Assembly (NCBI GenBank): GCA_032164295.1
Contig: JAJHTX010000001.1
Span: forward strand, 1,240,001 to 1,304,000
Direction of reading: 5' to 3'
DNA length: 64,000 nt
DNA from: Inonotus obliquus
Taxonomy: Eukaryota > Basidiomycota > Agaricomycetes > Hymenochaetales > Hymenochaetaceae
Made by a program: the position numbers and the translations under genes. The notes under the pieces were generated by a model that made no database searches, was not told the DNA's origin, and was given only the letters and a program-made list of their open reading frames with translations. The stretch's first letter is position 1. Each line of letters starts with the position of its first letter. This document shows positions 1-12,033 of the stretch, piece by piece.

Positions 1-719
1 GGCGGAGGCGGTGCCTTTGGTACATTTACAACTGGAAAACTCCTCGATTGGCAATACCGACGCGTAAAGCGGAAGTCAGAAGCTTCTCTAAAGGACGACT
101 CCGAGAAGAATCGGGACTCAGCGAGAGATTCGGGAGTCATATCTTCGATGAGCGCTCATGACGACTTTCCTATCGAGAAGGCTTGTCTGGGAACCCAACA
201 CGTTTGGATTATCATGTTCTCTGTCCTTACGATAGGTTATGGATGGACGCTGGAGGCGGGTACCAGCATCGCGGTTCCGCTCGTGCTGCAATTCTTCAGT
301 AAACAACCATATCTGTGCATGTAACTGCAGCTCACCTTCAGTTCAGTCGGATTCTCCACGATTGCCGCGTTGACATGTGTTCAAACAATCATCATCGACC
401 TCTTTCCGTCCCAAGGCTCCTCAGCTACCGCCGCGGTGAGTGGCTTCACGGCGAATGGAAGTAAAAAGTCTGATTCCATGATAAGTTTAACTTGGTGCGC
501 TGTTTGATGAGTGCGGCCGTTGTTGGAGTAATCACCCCGATTACCAATGCCATTGGGCCAGGTTGGACATACACATTATGCGGCGGACTGTGCTTTTTGA
601 TGTGGCCAGTGCTACTCATCGAATTGAAGTTCGGTCCGATGTGGAGGAAGCAGAGAGAGGAGCGCAATCTAGCGTCGTATATGGAAATAGCTTTTCCCGC
701 GACGGGGATTGCCGCGTAG
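1..719 (+). pseudogene. MFS transporter pseudogene, 3' half (tandem copy 1)
   Basis: This is the C-terminal half of a major facilitator superfamily drug/H+ antiporter, cut off at its 5' side by the window edge. It matches 4529-5245 of the neighbouring transporter almost base for base, including the central loop and the last transmembrane helices. Frame 1 is open from base 1 to a TAA at 322-324. At that position the other copy has a serine codon (TCG), so two bases differ. After the stop the same frame resumes through the next helices to a conserved intron (about 436-488). The last exon then encodes the C-terminal helices ending in the same basic tail. The stop codon used by the sister copy is also lost here, so the tail runs about 11 residues longer. 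I read it as a decaying duplicate. Whether its 5' half exists lies outside the window. Confidence 0.8.
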
Positions 720-3160
720 TAGCGGTAACATATGATTCCGGCTTTGTTTTTTCACACTTTCTGAAGGACAATATTTGAAAAGTCTATTGAGAATGCATGT
801 AATTATATCGAAAACCATTGAATTCTGTATTTTGCGAAATGGGAGTAAATATAAATGCGAAACCTTCTGCGACAACTGGGAAATATGTGGTAGTGTCTGC
901 AAATTCGGGAACTGTCTGCAAGTGCCTCTGCTCCGAGGAAGCTGGCATCGCAGAGACTACGAAGGAGATGCATTCTCTCAAGATTCCGAAAGCAGAATGG
1001 CTCTATGACTACCGAAAAGCAGGGAAGATCGAGGAAGAGCCCTGAGTGAGAAGAGGGACAGAATGTCGATTGGCTGGGTGAGTACTTGAATACCTAGTAC
1101 TAGTACTAGTGACGAGTTTCACTTTCGCTCTTCACAAGTCAACATCGCCCTCAATAACATTTTCCATTAATGAGATGAGTTTTGACATTTGCCTCCCCAT
1201 CCTGCTTCTTGCCATTCAGGTCTTGCTCAAGCTCAGTACGACAAAATCGAGAATAGATGAATTAGGATCATTGTGAGGTCCTGTACAACAATGAAAAATG
1301 CAGCCCCATCAAAGTACAAACCCAGCACACCCGGTAAACCGCAAGCTTATTCTTATGCGTCTCGAAGGCAGTGAGCTACCACTCGGTGGGCTTGACATAT
1401 AGCTCTCGTTGAACATGGTGGATATCATTGCGCGCGTACTACCTGCATCTGCGCCTGCTATTAATTGTCTACAAGTCCGGTCCACCTCCGGTTGTGAACG
1501 GATCCCGGACCACATGCGGAAGCCAATTCGCACAATCAGCAGCTATCGCGTCTCGCCATCCTCGTTCTCAAGGATGGCGATCTGTCCCAATAAGACGGCA
1601 AGAAGGATACGGCGCCGTGAATGTGCTGCATTCCAAGTACAAGGCGTGCGGAATGGCGGTCGACCCAGTACGTCGTGCGCGTCATCAATCTTCCGCGCCC
1701 GCAGCCGGACGACCCGTACAGCGACGAAGCGCTTCTTGCTATCTCAAACACGGACAGGTCACTTCCAGGTAGATCGCGCATGGTCCCCGCACTCGTGTCT
1801 AAGAGGGATACGCAAATACATACTGGGTTGCGCCGTGTCTTTGACACTCGATTTGGTGTCCAGTCCGCGCCATGATTCCCAACATTCACCGCGTTCAAGG
1901 ACCTTCTTAATCGGGCTAAATCAGATGATGATATACACACTAGTAACCAGTCTCAAGAGTCAAGATACAAAATGGTAGCCTTCCTAGTATCTTGCTTTGT
2001 GAGGTCAAGTCAGCAACCGTATGCCATCTGACAAGACCAGGTAAGATCAAGAAACACTATGTGCTAGGACAATCCACACCTTGAAGTTTCATCTGGCGTT
2101 CTTTTCAAACAGGCAAAATTACATTATTTATTTCCAGATCCTGAAAGTGTGTTTTATATAATCTGGACGGATCCCGTAAGAAATCTCTTGAACGCGGTGA
2201 TTATGGAGAAAGCCGAAATCGATACCTCAGGAACCTTGCACCGAAGATCAATTCAAAGCTCGATGATATCAATCACATACCGGGGCCGTAACCTATCAAG
2301 TGGCTCCAGGACACGATACTATATAGTAGGAATGAGCGACACCCATCCGGGGGAAGACGCAGCAACGAGTAAGCTGAGCATCGCCGCTATTACTGCAACC
2401 GAAATGGCAGCTTCTTCCAGTACCTGGCAAGCGCTTCGATGCGGTCTGGTGGACTGCTACTAGTAGTAGTGAGTACATCATTTTAGACTTCCGTTCATAT
2501 TGTTGATCTACTGTTTCTCAGGTAGTATCTCATCTGTGTGAAATGATCGTCGAGTAGATCGAGAACCACCACGATCATATGGATTCGTTCCCACAGCGCA
2601 TCATCATTTTCCACACTGGCGTGACCAGCTCACAGCAAACCGTCGTATATCGTTGCTCCGATCTTCCAGGTTCAGCATCAGATTACTGCATGTCTCCCTG
2701 ATAAACTAACCTCTCCACGCGGGTAAAGGGAAATTAATGACTGAATAGCTTCATGTTTCATACACATTCGTTCACTAAAAAAGAGAAACCGGCCTAAGAG
2801 CTAGAACAAGAGTGACAGAGCTGAGGTAGAGTCGTGGCGACAGTGACGGTGGCGATTCATCCCTTCAGTAGTGCTTAAGTCAGCCGAAGATACTACAAAA
2901 TCGATGTGATCAATGATGGTCACGCTGTAATCAAATGTATTCTTATCAGTGTGACATGCTGTGACTTTTCACTGCCCCCACATAGCACAGACGATTAGGT
3001 TAGCCAAGACTCTGATTCTAAAAATAGACGTGCTACGATTCGGCATCGGCATAAAATAAAAAGTCACGGTCTCCAGTCTTCCATGAATATATAAGCAATT
3101 CCAACAGGAATTTCTGTCATTGCACACCACTGCAACTGCAACTCTCACCGTGTATAGACG
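720..3160. other. Intergenic stretch without recognised gene
   Basis: Open frames here (for example 818-1045 and 1409-1978 on +) have no recognisable domain, no convincing intron structure and unbiased composition, so I do not call genes. Short trinucleotide runs of CTA/GTA occur near 1097-1112 and 2457-2468. The last 200 bases presumably hold the promoter of the transporter starting at 3161. Sequence similarity between the two transporter copies stops shortly after 700, so the downstream flank was not part of the duplication or has diverged. Confidence 0.5.
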
Positions 3161-5226
3161 ATGTCCATACAGGAAAATCATCCTGGGACGAGTGGCGTTG
3201 AGGACAAGAAACCTGATGAACTTCAGAGCTCAAGGGAACCAGGGTCACCAAAGCCTCCGTACAGCGTGTTTTCTCGATGGGAAATATGGTCTATCGCCGC
3301 GATGGTTTCTTTTACCAGTATGTTTAGGTGAGGACGACCACCTCCGTCGACTTAGGTGAAGACTGATATTCTCCCATGTAGCCCTCTCACTGCGAATGTG
3401 TATTTACCAGCCATCCCGTCGCTCAGTGATCAATTCAACGTTTCAGTGGAAGCCATCAATATAACTGTTACCGTATATATGATTCTTCAGGGAGTCGGTG
3501 AGTTATGATTTCCCACAACCAATGAATTATTAATATTCATTTCGCTTAGCTCCAACCGTATGGGGAACAATCGCTGATCGGAAAGGACGACGACCCTCAA
3601 TTATTCTGTGCCTTTTCATCCTTCTGTCATCATGCATCGGGTTGGCATTAACTCCAACATCGGCTTACTGGTTACTTGTTCTCCTCCGTTGCGTTCAAGC
3701 GGCGGGCTCTGCGAGTACTGTTGCGTTAGGTAAGTCGCTTCATGAGCGATTTCCAAGTATTATTTGTTCCTGATGATCCTAATCCATAACAGCGGCGGGC
3801 GTAGTCGCGGACATCGTTCCCGCGGAAGCGCGCGGTGGGTACACCGGTATTGTGAACCTTGGGGCAATGGTGAGAGTAGAACGTCAAATCAGGCACCACC
3901 TGATATACTGACCACAATTATCGCCGTTATTACTTACGTAGATTGGACCGTCCGTCGGACCTGTGATAGGTGGCGTGTTAGCAGATCACTTTGGCTGGAG
4001 GAAAGTCCACAAATTACCGTGTCCTCTAGCCTCGTACTGACCTTGCCGTTACTAGGTCTATCTTTTGGTTTCTAGTGATCGCCTCGGGCACTTGTATGCT
4101 TCTCACAGTCTTGTACGCGATTGCATATCGATATTACTACGAAAACGCTAAAGCTGACCCTCCATTTCTGAAGGATCTTCCCTGAGACGTTGCGGAGCCA
4201 AGTCGGCAATGGGTCGATACCCGCTCCGAAATGGAATCGAGCACTTCTTCCCATAATCGGTCGCTCGACTCTTGACATGACAAGCGAAAGGCCACCTCCG
4301 AGACCGATTCCGAATCCTTTCAGGTTCTTCACAGCCCCAGACCTGATGATCATTCTTTGTAGTACCGCCGTCATTTATAGCTCATTCTATGCTATCACGG
4401 CTACAATATCCTCTCTGTTCATCAATCACTATCCATTCCTTAATGAGACGAAAATAGGACTATGTTACCTTAGGTAGGTGTCCGACCTTGCTAGCAGTCG
4501 TCGGCAAAACTGAGCCTCCATTAGCATCGGCGGAGGTGGTATTATTGGTACATTTACAACTGGAAAACTCCTTGATTGGCAATACCGACGCGTAAAGCGG
4601 AAGTTTGAAGCTTCTCTAAAGGACGACTCCGAGAAGAATCGGGACACTGCGAGAGATTCGGGTGTTATATCTTCGATGAGCGCTCATGACGACTTTCCTA
4701 TCGAGAAGGCTTGTCTGGGAACCCAACACGTTTGGATTATCATGTTCTCTGTCCTTACGATAGGTTATGGATGGACGCTTGAGGCGGGTACCAGTATCGC
4801 GGTTCCGCTTGTTCTGCATTTCTTCCGTAAGCAACTATATCCGGGCGTGTCGCTACAGCTCACCTTCGGTTTAGTCGGGTTCTCCACGGTCGCCGCGTTG
4901 ACAACTGTTCAAACAATCATCATCGACCTCTTTCCGTCTCAAGGCTCCTCAGTAACCGCAGCGGTGAGTGGCTTCACGACGGATATTAATGGAAGCACGA
5001 AGTTTGATTCCATGACAAGTTTAACTTGGTGCGCTGTTTAATGGGTGCGGCCGTTGTTGGAGTGATCACCCCAATTACCAATGCCATTGGGCCAGGTTGG
5101 ACGTACACATTATGCGGCGGACTGTGCTTTTTGATGTGGCCAGTTCTGCTCATCGAATTGAAGTTCGGTCCGATGTGGAGGAAGCAGAGAGAGGAGCGCA
5201 ATCGAAACGAAAGTCTTGCGTCGTAA
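3161..5226 (+). CDS. MFS drug:H+ antiporter-like transporter (tandem copy 2), one splice donor mutated
   Basis: Membrane transporter of the major facilitator superfamily, DHA1-like (multidrug or polyamine type). The start at 3161 opens a hydrophilic N-terminus before helix 1. Exons join in frame through introns at about 3328-3381, 3498-3549, 3729-3792, 3870-3941, 4001-4055, 4109-4173, 4475-4524 and 4963-5017. The loop 2-3 signature reads GTIADRKGRRPS, the classical G-x-x-x-D-R-x-G-R-R motif A, and GPSVGPVIGG is a motif C-like sequence in helix 5. The central loop is long and charged. The C-terminus is a basic KQREER tail. One intron (4001-4055) starts GAAAGT where GTAAGT is expected. With that donor the protein reads cleanly WR-SIFWF. 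A cryptic donor at about 4019 would keep the frame but insert six residues. The gene may therefore be damaged. Substrate unknown. Confidence 0.75.
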
Positions 5227-8045
5227 ATGGCAATAGCGTTTCCCGAACCTTTGGTCGATTCATTTCCGTTGGGCTTCATTCATGCTATTAATGATCTATA
5301 ATGTGGCGATATTGAGTTTAGATTTCATTACAATACTTAGACGAGATGCTTACCAATACATATCCATGATTCTGGACGGAAGTTGGAATCATCTAAAATA
5401 TCGTATGACGGAATTGGTGATAGGAGAAGATTGTCATGTGGGGCTTCTAGTGATCAGGTCTGGATCTGGCACGGCCCAGTCTCTCCTGCACTGGCAGTGT
5501 CCGCTTGCTAGCTAATGCTCTCCGGCAAACATACAACAACGACAAGAGATCAGAACCTACAAAATATCATCGTCACCGAACAACTGATGGATGAGGTAAG
5601 TACAGGAACCAAACTTAATGAAGGAGAGAAGCTGCACGTACGAGAGCTCTTCATTCATTCAGAAAGGTGTTGTTCCACATACAGTATCTTTTGGATCCGC
5701 GGTACTGCTAACCTTGCGTTGCCGTGATCATCGCCCAGAATCCCAAACGCGCACTGAAGAGGAGTCGATGTCGTGAAACATGTATGTCCATATTAAAACT
5801 ACCTCTCCGTTCAAACGTATTGCTGCATGAGGCGGGTCGATAGAATCGGGGTCAAGGGGATTCAGTGACGTAGATCCCACTCGGAATCAGGCTGACATCG
5901 CCTACAATCGTGATGGATGCTGCTAGCCACCGTAACAACATAGCAGTCGGGCCGCCATGTTGCAACATTCGATTCGTCTGGAGTCTCGGTCATTGCAGAC
6001 AATGTCCGCCGCTGCGGCGATTGTCTGCAGAGCGGGCATCTGGCCGGGCCGCGCGGGCGAAGAGTTCCAGTCTGTGTGGCAGTTAGAACCGGCGTGGTGA
6101 CGGTGCAATTTATCCATAGCTGCGAACGGGAAGAACAGTGCGGAATCTGGTCTAAAGATTACAAAAATATCGACAACACGACAACTGAGGGTAAAATGAG
6201 TATGATGGTGTTGAACGAAGAAGTCAGAAGAGGGGGGATCCTGGTAGAATCGTGCGCGTGACGCCGAGGCTGACCTACATTGTAATAAGCGGGAGAAGAT
6301 CACCGTTTTTCTTCCCGTCCACGAACCTGTTCAAGTGTTAGTAACCCGCCGCATTAGCCCTCATCAAGCAGCACGTCGATTACGTTCAAGTGGCCGAGAT
6401 ACTGTCACAGTGTGCGACATGTCCGCCGCTAAACCTCCGCGTTGTATGCTCCATGCTATCTTTCCGATCCGTGGGCGGCGGTTGTCCGATTACGACGGTT
6501 CTTGCCACCACCTCAAGTCGCAGAAATTTCAACTCGTCAAGAGGGGACGACGCAACGCAATAGCACTATCCGAACGGCCGGAGGAGAGTGTGAAAACGTC
6601 GCTTGATGTGGACAGGCAGGTGATGAAGGGGATACGGAACTGGGTCAGGCACGTCATCACCTATGAGCCTTGTTCGATGTGAACAGAACACTGGACTTAA
6701 AGCCTTGAAAACACCGCAACAGACCACAACCTCCCGAGTGGTGGTTTGTGGTGGTTTTGGCCTCATCTCTCCCCACCAATTGCTAGAGGCATCTAGGAGC
6801 CGAATTAATGTTTATTAGTTCACACCGATTGGAATCCGAGGAGACAAGATGCGAGTGGCACTTTCACTGGTGCTTTCCAATTCGACTGATTTCATCATCA
6901 TATAGGCGCCTTCGCTGTTTCCAGAACGGAGCATTGTCGCAATCCGCCGCCAAACGATCGGCTCTCTGACTCTCTCGACGTCAGCAAAGGAATCGAGCAT
7001 TCCTGCAAGCTACCAGTCGCCTTCCGTCAGCAAACGCCGCGCCGGGAAATTATCCACAACTAAACTTGCAAACTTCCTGGCATGTCGCTCGGCTTTACAG
7101 CCCTAGCCATGTCGTAACGAGAATATTGCTGAGTGCAATATCAAGGGTTCTGTCTCTAAAGATACCCTTTTTGCGCCCGATTTACGTCAAATCACAACCC
7201 AAAAATAGGTCGCATCACGTGAGTTAACCAGCCGCCCCCTTCAGTAAATGTCAGAAGTGTATTAAATGCCTTTAGATAGCAGAGCAGGCACGTAAAGTCG
7301 GCTATGTGGGCAGAAAATACCCGAGTGTAATGGAACGTTGCCCTCCAGCAAGTTCATCCAGATCGGGAGTCAACACTAGCAATCTCCGTGAGCTCAAGTT
7401 TCTCAGTGGCACTTCTACTTGCCTTTTATCCCCAGCTCAGATAATGTATATTCTCCTAAAGAGCCGGTTTAGGCATACTGCGAATCAAGCGAAAGGGAGG
7501 TGCCACCCATGGGGATGAAGTCGAGCTAGGAGCATCGATCAGGAGGGTTCAAGCGACAATGAGAGGTTGACAGAGGGTAAACTTAAGCTCATCGAATGAA
7601 TATGCACAGCGCGGCGAGCATCGGATGGCGTGGGCAGGCTTCTATCATCATCTTAGTGGAAAGCACGATCCAGCCTATAAATTGCGCACGCTCACCCACA
7701 AGTCCTCTTACGTGCACGACGAGTTCGCCTTAGATGCGAAGCCATATTGCTTGGATCTGGAGCATGCCGTCATCCCTATCCGCTGATGGCATCCCTATTC
7801 CTTGCTCTCGTCTTGAGTTCGCGAAATAAGCATTCTTACATTTTAGAAAATCCTGCTACAGTCTTAATAAAGCCCTCTCACCTGCCCCTCTCCCCGTCCT
7901 CGCATCTCCTGAAGAGCAAGGCCTTTGCCTTTTCAACCTCCCTGTCCCATCTCTCCCGATCTTTCACGCCACTGCTCGCTAGCAACTCTTGCCATTTTAT
8001 ACGGTCATTGGACACTTCGCTGACTATTCGTTATTCCCATCGACA
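5227..8045. other. Intergenic stretch of about 2.8 kb without recognised gene
   Basis: Open frames such as 5282-5515, 5923-6303 (-) and 6335-6682 show no family I recognise and no consistent exon structure. I see no transposon ends, terminal repeats or tRNA. A CACGTG hexamer lies at 7216-7221. The last 300 bases before 8046 become pyrimidine-rich, as is usual for fungal core promoters. The absence of a gene here is a judgement from reading, not from a search. Confidence 0.45.
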
Positions 8046-8734
8046 ATGGAAAAAGAGCCCCGAAAGATAGACGATGAGCAGAATGGTCGCGACCAAAGCG
8101 AATGTCGTTCTTCGTCATCGAGGCATGAGAGTCAAGAGGACGTTGTCGACGCGTCACAACCAAATGACGTAGGCAACCTTTTTACTTCGAAAACCTGGAC
8201 CGAGTCAGTGTAAGGCTAATGAATTACTCGCACAGGTCGATCAAGCGCTTGAAGATGCCCAGCTCATCCTAGGACGTAACGTTGCCTTCGTAAGACCCGG
8301 AACCTATTTATTCGACTCGAATTCACGCCACTCACTCACTTCTTCACCCTAATCTACCTTTTTCCCTTTCAATAGTCTATCGTTCCAGATGACGACTCGT
8401 TCGACGCGCAAGAATTCGTTGAAAGACTCTCTAATTCGTCCACCGATAGCACCATGTCAATGGCAGCGACTGCGACGATTTGTATTCCCGAAAACAAAGT
8501 GACCCACTTTCACGAGGTAAGCACGCTGTTTGACAGTGTCTTCCTTTTTCCCCCTTCTTCTTCCTTTGGTTGCTTCGCTTAGATAACCGGCTATTTCTGC
8601 TCTACTAGGCGTTAAGAGAGCATCTCGCCCGACGTGCTCAAGAGGTTGTCGAAAGTGCTGGGCGTATATCTTTCTGGAAAGGGAGGGAGCCTTTTATACG
8701 GCCCGTTCTCTCACGCTCGTTGAGCCTTCCATAG
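8046..8734 (+). CDS. Small hypothetical protein, four exons
   Basis: I do not recognise the product. The model rests on four exons that join in phase 0 with consensus signals. Donors GTAGGC, GTAAGA and GTAAGC follow the exon ends near 8167, 8289 and 8515, and acceptors CAG, TAG and TAG precede the next exons. The predicted protein is about 140 residues. It begins with an acidic/serine-rich hydrophilic segment (MEKEPRKIDDEQNGRDQSE), followed by a helix-prone part (VDQALEDAQLILGRN) and a second helical part (ALREHLARRAQEVVESAG). It ends in a basic, serine-leucine tail (RSLSLP). There is no signal peptide or membrane segment. A lineage-specific gene is likely. The start is the first ATG after a pyrimidine-rich leader. 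Confidence 0.55.
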
Positions 8735-9015
8735 TAATACCGATCTACTCATTACTCGGAGTGGTCACGGAGCTACTAAGGGCGTATGCCCCCGTTTCCT
8801 GGAGTCTGTCTCGTGCTCTACATCCCGCATCTTGATCCATTCTCGTAGTACATTAGTGACAGACGTCCCGCAACTTATTTCTAGGACCTCTTTCTTGTGC
8901 CTCAAAGCGTGTTCTGTGTCCGGCAAATAACAATTCAGTATTCATGCGATCCATCAGTCGATTCGTTCTCAGATGATACATAGAACAACCCTAAAGGAAA
9001 GGTAATAAATACATA

Positions 9016-10463
9016 TCAGTCGACACTAGCAACCAACCCATTTCTGCCCCTGCGGATTCTTTCCTCGACACCCCCAGCACCACTAAAGACCTTCTTCTGC
9101 TCCTGAGTCAGGAAGCTACCCATCCCTCCGGACCTAGCTCTAGCTTTCTCTTCAGCCTCAAGCTCGGCCTTCTCCTCCTCAAGAAGTCTGGCCAGATGTT
9201 CCTTACGTTCGGCAGTAAGTGATGAAGCATTAGCCGACATGGCAGCAAGACGTGCCGCACGTTCTTCTGCCGCAGTAGAGTAACCATTCGCAGAGGAGCT
9301 CCCGTTCGGAGCTGCTCGGTCAGAGAACGGTCGAGGAGGAGGAGGAGGCGGTATCCTATGGGGCCGTTCGCTGTACGCAGGTGGCGTCAAGCTTCTACTC
9401 TGCTTCCTGTCGGCAAACTCCGAGTATTTGCGTCGCTCGAAGCTACAGCTCCTGTCGCGCCGTCGTTCCTCAGAAGCCGTCTCATCCGAGTTGTTGTAGT
9501 ACCGCTTTGCACGCCCCATTTCCTTTCTGTCAAGGGGACTTCGGCTGCGCCTCCTATAATCGGTCCGTCTGCCGTAGTCGGCCCGTCGACTCAATGGACT
9601 CCTGCTTCTGCTTGACCGGCGCCGACGTTCAATACTACGAGACCGGCTTCTGTATCGAGACGTAATACGAGGTGGCGAACGTGAACCACGCCGTTTATCA
9701 TAACGGCCGTCTGGCGAAAGACTCCGCGAGTAACTCCTCCCGCGGTCGTAGTGCCTGTCGTAACCATCCAGCTCGTCTCGGTGCTTGTGCTTCTTGGATC
9801 TTTTGTCTTTCTTTTCTTTCTTGTCCTTGTCTTTCTTGTTGTTAACTTTAATACCGGCTTTCTTCTGCATCTCCTTCAAACGAAGTGGGTTGCTCATTAG
9901 GGTTTGATAAGCTGCTTGCTCCTGCTGCTTGATAGCAAGCAAAGGGTCTTCGCGAACCTTCGCAGCAATATCGCGCGCAGTATTTGCGTTCTGGACTGCG
10001 ATGAAATTTTTGTGAGCTGCACCGATCTAAATGTGTTATATGAGTCAAAGAAGGTTAGGATAACAAGAGACAGAACGACGGACCTTTTCATTCTCATCAC
10101 CAATAAGTAGCTTATCCACCCGCTTCTTCCCGAGAAGGTAGTCCTCCAGATCGTTTTTGTTTGCACTAGACCCAGTTGCGGGAGTAGCGTACATCCATTC
10201 CAGCTTCTCTGTACGTTTACGACCTGTTGACTCCTCTTGGAGGCGTTGCAGCTCCTGCACCTGACGTTCCTCTTCCTTTTCCTTTCGGAGTTGGTCAAGC
10301 TTCTTCTTTTCTTCGAGCTATGAGAGTGAAATGATACGGTTAGACGAGAATATACACATTTATAGCAACCTACCGCTTTCTTTTCCTCGAGCCACACCCG
10401 CTCCTGATTCTTCATCAGGAGCGGATGCCATGACTTTTTCATGTTCAAGTCACCTCCACCCAT
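9016..10463 (-). CDS. CWC25: Pre-mRNA splicing factor CWC25
   Basis: CWC25 joins the spliceosome with Prp16-stage complexes and promotes the first transesterification step. The N-terminus starts [20 protein letters not shown], the hallmark of the Cwf/CIR N-terminal domain: GGGDLN, the K-SWHP box and VWLEEKKA. Exon ends fit introns at 10318-10373 and 10027-10083 and give about 444 residues. After the N-domain comes a charged coiled coil (roughly residues 25-80), a conserved middle part with [11 protein letters not shown] and [11 protein letters not shown], and then the [13 protein letters not shown] motif. The C-terminal half is an RS-like region rich in Arg-Ser, Lys and Asp, as in metazoan CWC25 and unlike the short yeast protein. 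Its divergent neighbour is the voltage-sensor gene starting at 10811. Identification is secure; internal exon joins were derived by hand. Confidence 0.92.
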
Positions 10464-10810
10464 TTTGGCAAGTTAAGTGGGGTCAAGTATAATATCAGAT
10501 TAGAGTGGTTCTTTTGAAGGCGCGCCGTATAGTAAGCAGAGCGTGAACAGATGACCAGCGATGTGGAAAGAGGAAGAGGAGTGTTGGATAGACGATTGAC
10601 GACTCGGAGTGTGACATTTTTGCTTTGTAACGCTGTGCTTCCTTACCAGAAAAGGATGGACTGCTGATCGACGCGTGCCAGGGCGACAGTACGGCGGCAA
10701 CCTTGGATGGTGGACATTCACAACTCTCTTTACCCCCAACAAGTGCTTTCCACCCACGTATCGGCGGCCATTAACGGATCTATATCGGACCGTCGTACTT
10801 GCTTTCTAAA
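10464..10810. promoter_or_regulatory. Divergent promoter region between CWC25 and the voltage-sensor gene
   Basis: About 350 bases lie between the start codons of two oppositely oriented genes, so both promoters must be here. A minus-strand open frame (10500-10757) has no recognisable product. I see no obvious TATA box. Confidence 0.5.
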
Positions 10811-11798
10811 ATGAGCTCAAATAGGCAACTAGATCCTGACGTGGACGAACCGCTCGACGACGCCGAAGCCAGCGAGCGTGATCCACTCCATCAATCCTCA
10901 CCTGAGGTTACGCAACCAGTGTTGGTAGTACTCTTCTTCCAACAACCATTAACTCTTGCCGTCAGAAAATAACTGATAGTCTTTTTCCTATGCGTTCTCG
11001 CAGACCTACTCGATCCCTTTATGCCCTCACACGAAAAGAGATCACACGCGGTATCGCAAACCGCTTCGTCCATTCGCGAACATACATTTTCCTCTATCTC
11101 GGCATGGCAGTGCTGTCGATAACGTCGGTTGTGCTTAGCCTAATAGATACATGTCCCGGACGCGCTTTCTTCGTTCTGGAAATTATTATCAATACCACCA
11201 TGATTGTGGAAGTTGGTATCCGACTGGTGGCATTCGGCAGCGTACGTGTTTTTCTCGACTACGATAGGCGCGGGGGAAATACAGCGCTTACGGTTTATCT
11301 ACAGAGATTCTGGAAATCGCCGTTCAATATTATAGATATAATTTTGACGTTCTTTTGCGTGATCACGGTTCTCACTATCGTGTTCGCCGGCTGTGGGTCG
11401 ACGAGTAAAGGGGAAGAAGTATTCGATACGCTACTTCTGGTAGTGCGAAACGTTCTGCAGTTCATTCGCTTAGCTGCCATCATGCGGCAGTACGTACACT
11501 CGCCTTCTGCCACTCTGTACAAGCTATACTCTTTTCCCTGTTGTTTTATAGATCTGGACAGTCAATTTTCTCCCGACCTCGGTTAATTGACTTGTCCGCG
11601 GCGAGAAGGGCGGGATTCAGTCTGGATCTCGATTTGCCCGATGACGCAGAAGAAGACCTGTCAAGACGTCGAAACACCGTTCTATTTGACGCGCAGGGGC
11701 CAGACGAAGAACAGGGCCTCGACCGCCCGACCCAGAAGCCATCCAAACCACTCGTCGTTGATGACCGAGACCAGCAAGACTTGTGGGCAAGCCTCTAA
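10811..11798 (+). CDS. Voltage-sensor-domain-only membrane protein (Ion_trans-like)
   Basis: Four exons (introns 10921-11003, 11242-11304, 11490-11551) encode 259 residues. The first donor is GTTGGT, an unusual but phase-consistent site. After an acidic N-terminus there are four hydrophobic segments: S1 about 62-84, S2 90-114, S3 121-145 and S4 155-178. S2 carries MIVEVGIRLVAFG and S3 carries FNIIDIILTFF. These match the conserved acidic and basic positions of the charge-transfer centre of voltage-gated channels. S4 (LLLVVRNVLQFIRLAAIMRQ) has arginines at 164, 171 and 177 only. No S5-pore-S6 follows. The rest is a soluble, acidic C-terminal tail with SGQSIFSRPRLIDL. It lacks the RxWRxxR string of Hv1 proton channels, so it is not a plain Hv1. 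Function is unknown: possibly a voltage sensor, regulatory subunit or proton pathway. Confidence 0.75.
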
Positions 11799-12033
11799 CG
11801 GTGAACTCAGGAGAGCGGACTTGTACTTGATTTTCTATTGTTTCGACGTTCACTACGCATTTATCTTGGTTTGCGTTACCATCTTACAGCTGCTATTGTT
11901 ATATGCCTCTTTCCTACAGTTCTCCTATAATAATCACGCCTTCCCCTATTGATGGTGTTTCAGCGTCATACTGCTTCTGTGCGAGATCGGAAGACGGGAC
12001 TGACTCAACTCGCATGCGGGATCCCATGCGGCA

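Noticed and set aside
1409..1978. 189-codon open frame on the plus strand
   Set aside because: No recognisable domain, atypical residue mix, and overlapping open frames of similar length on both strands; it looks like chance.
10811..11798. Call as Hv1 proton channel
   Set aside because: The S4 signature RxWRxxR is absent and the arginine spacing differs, so only a general voltage-sensor call is justified.
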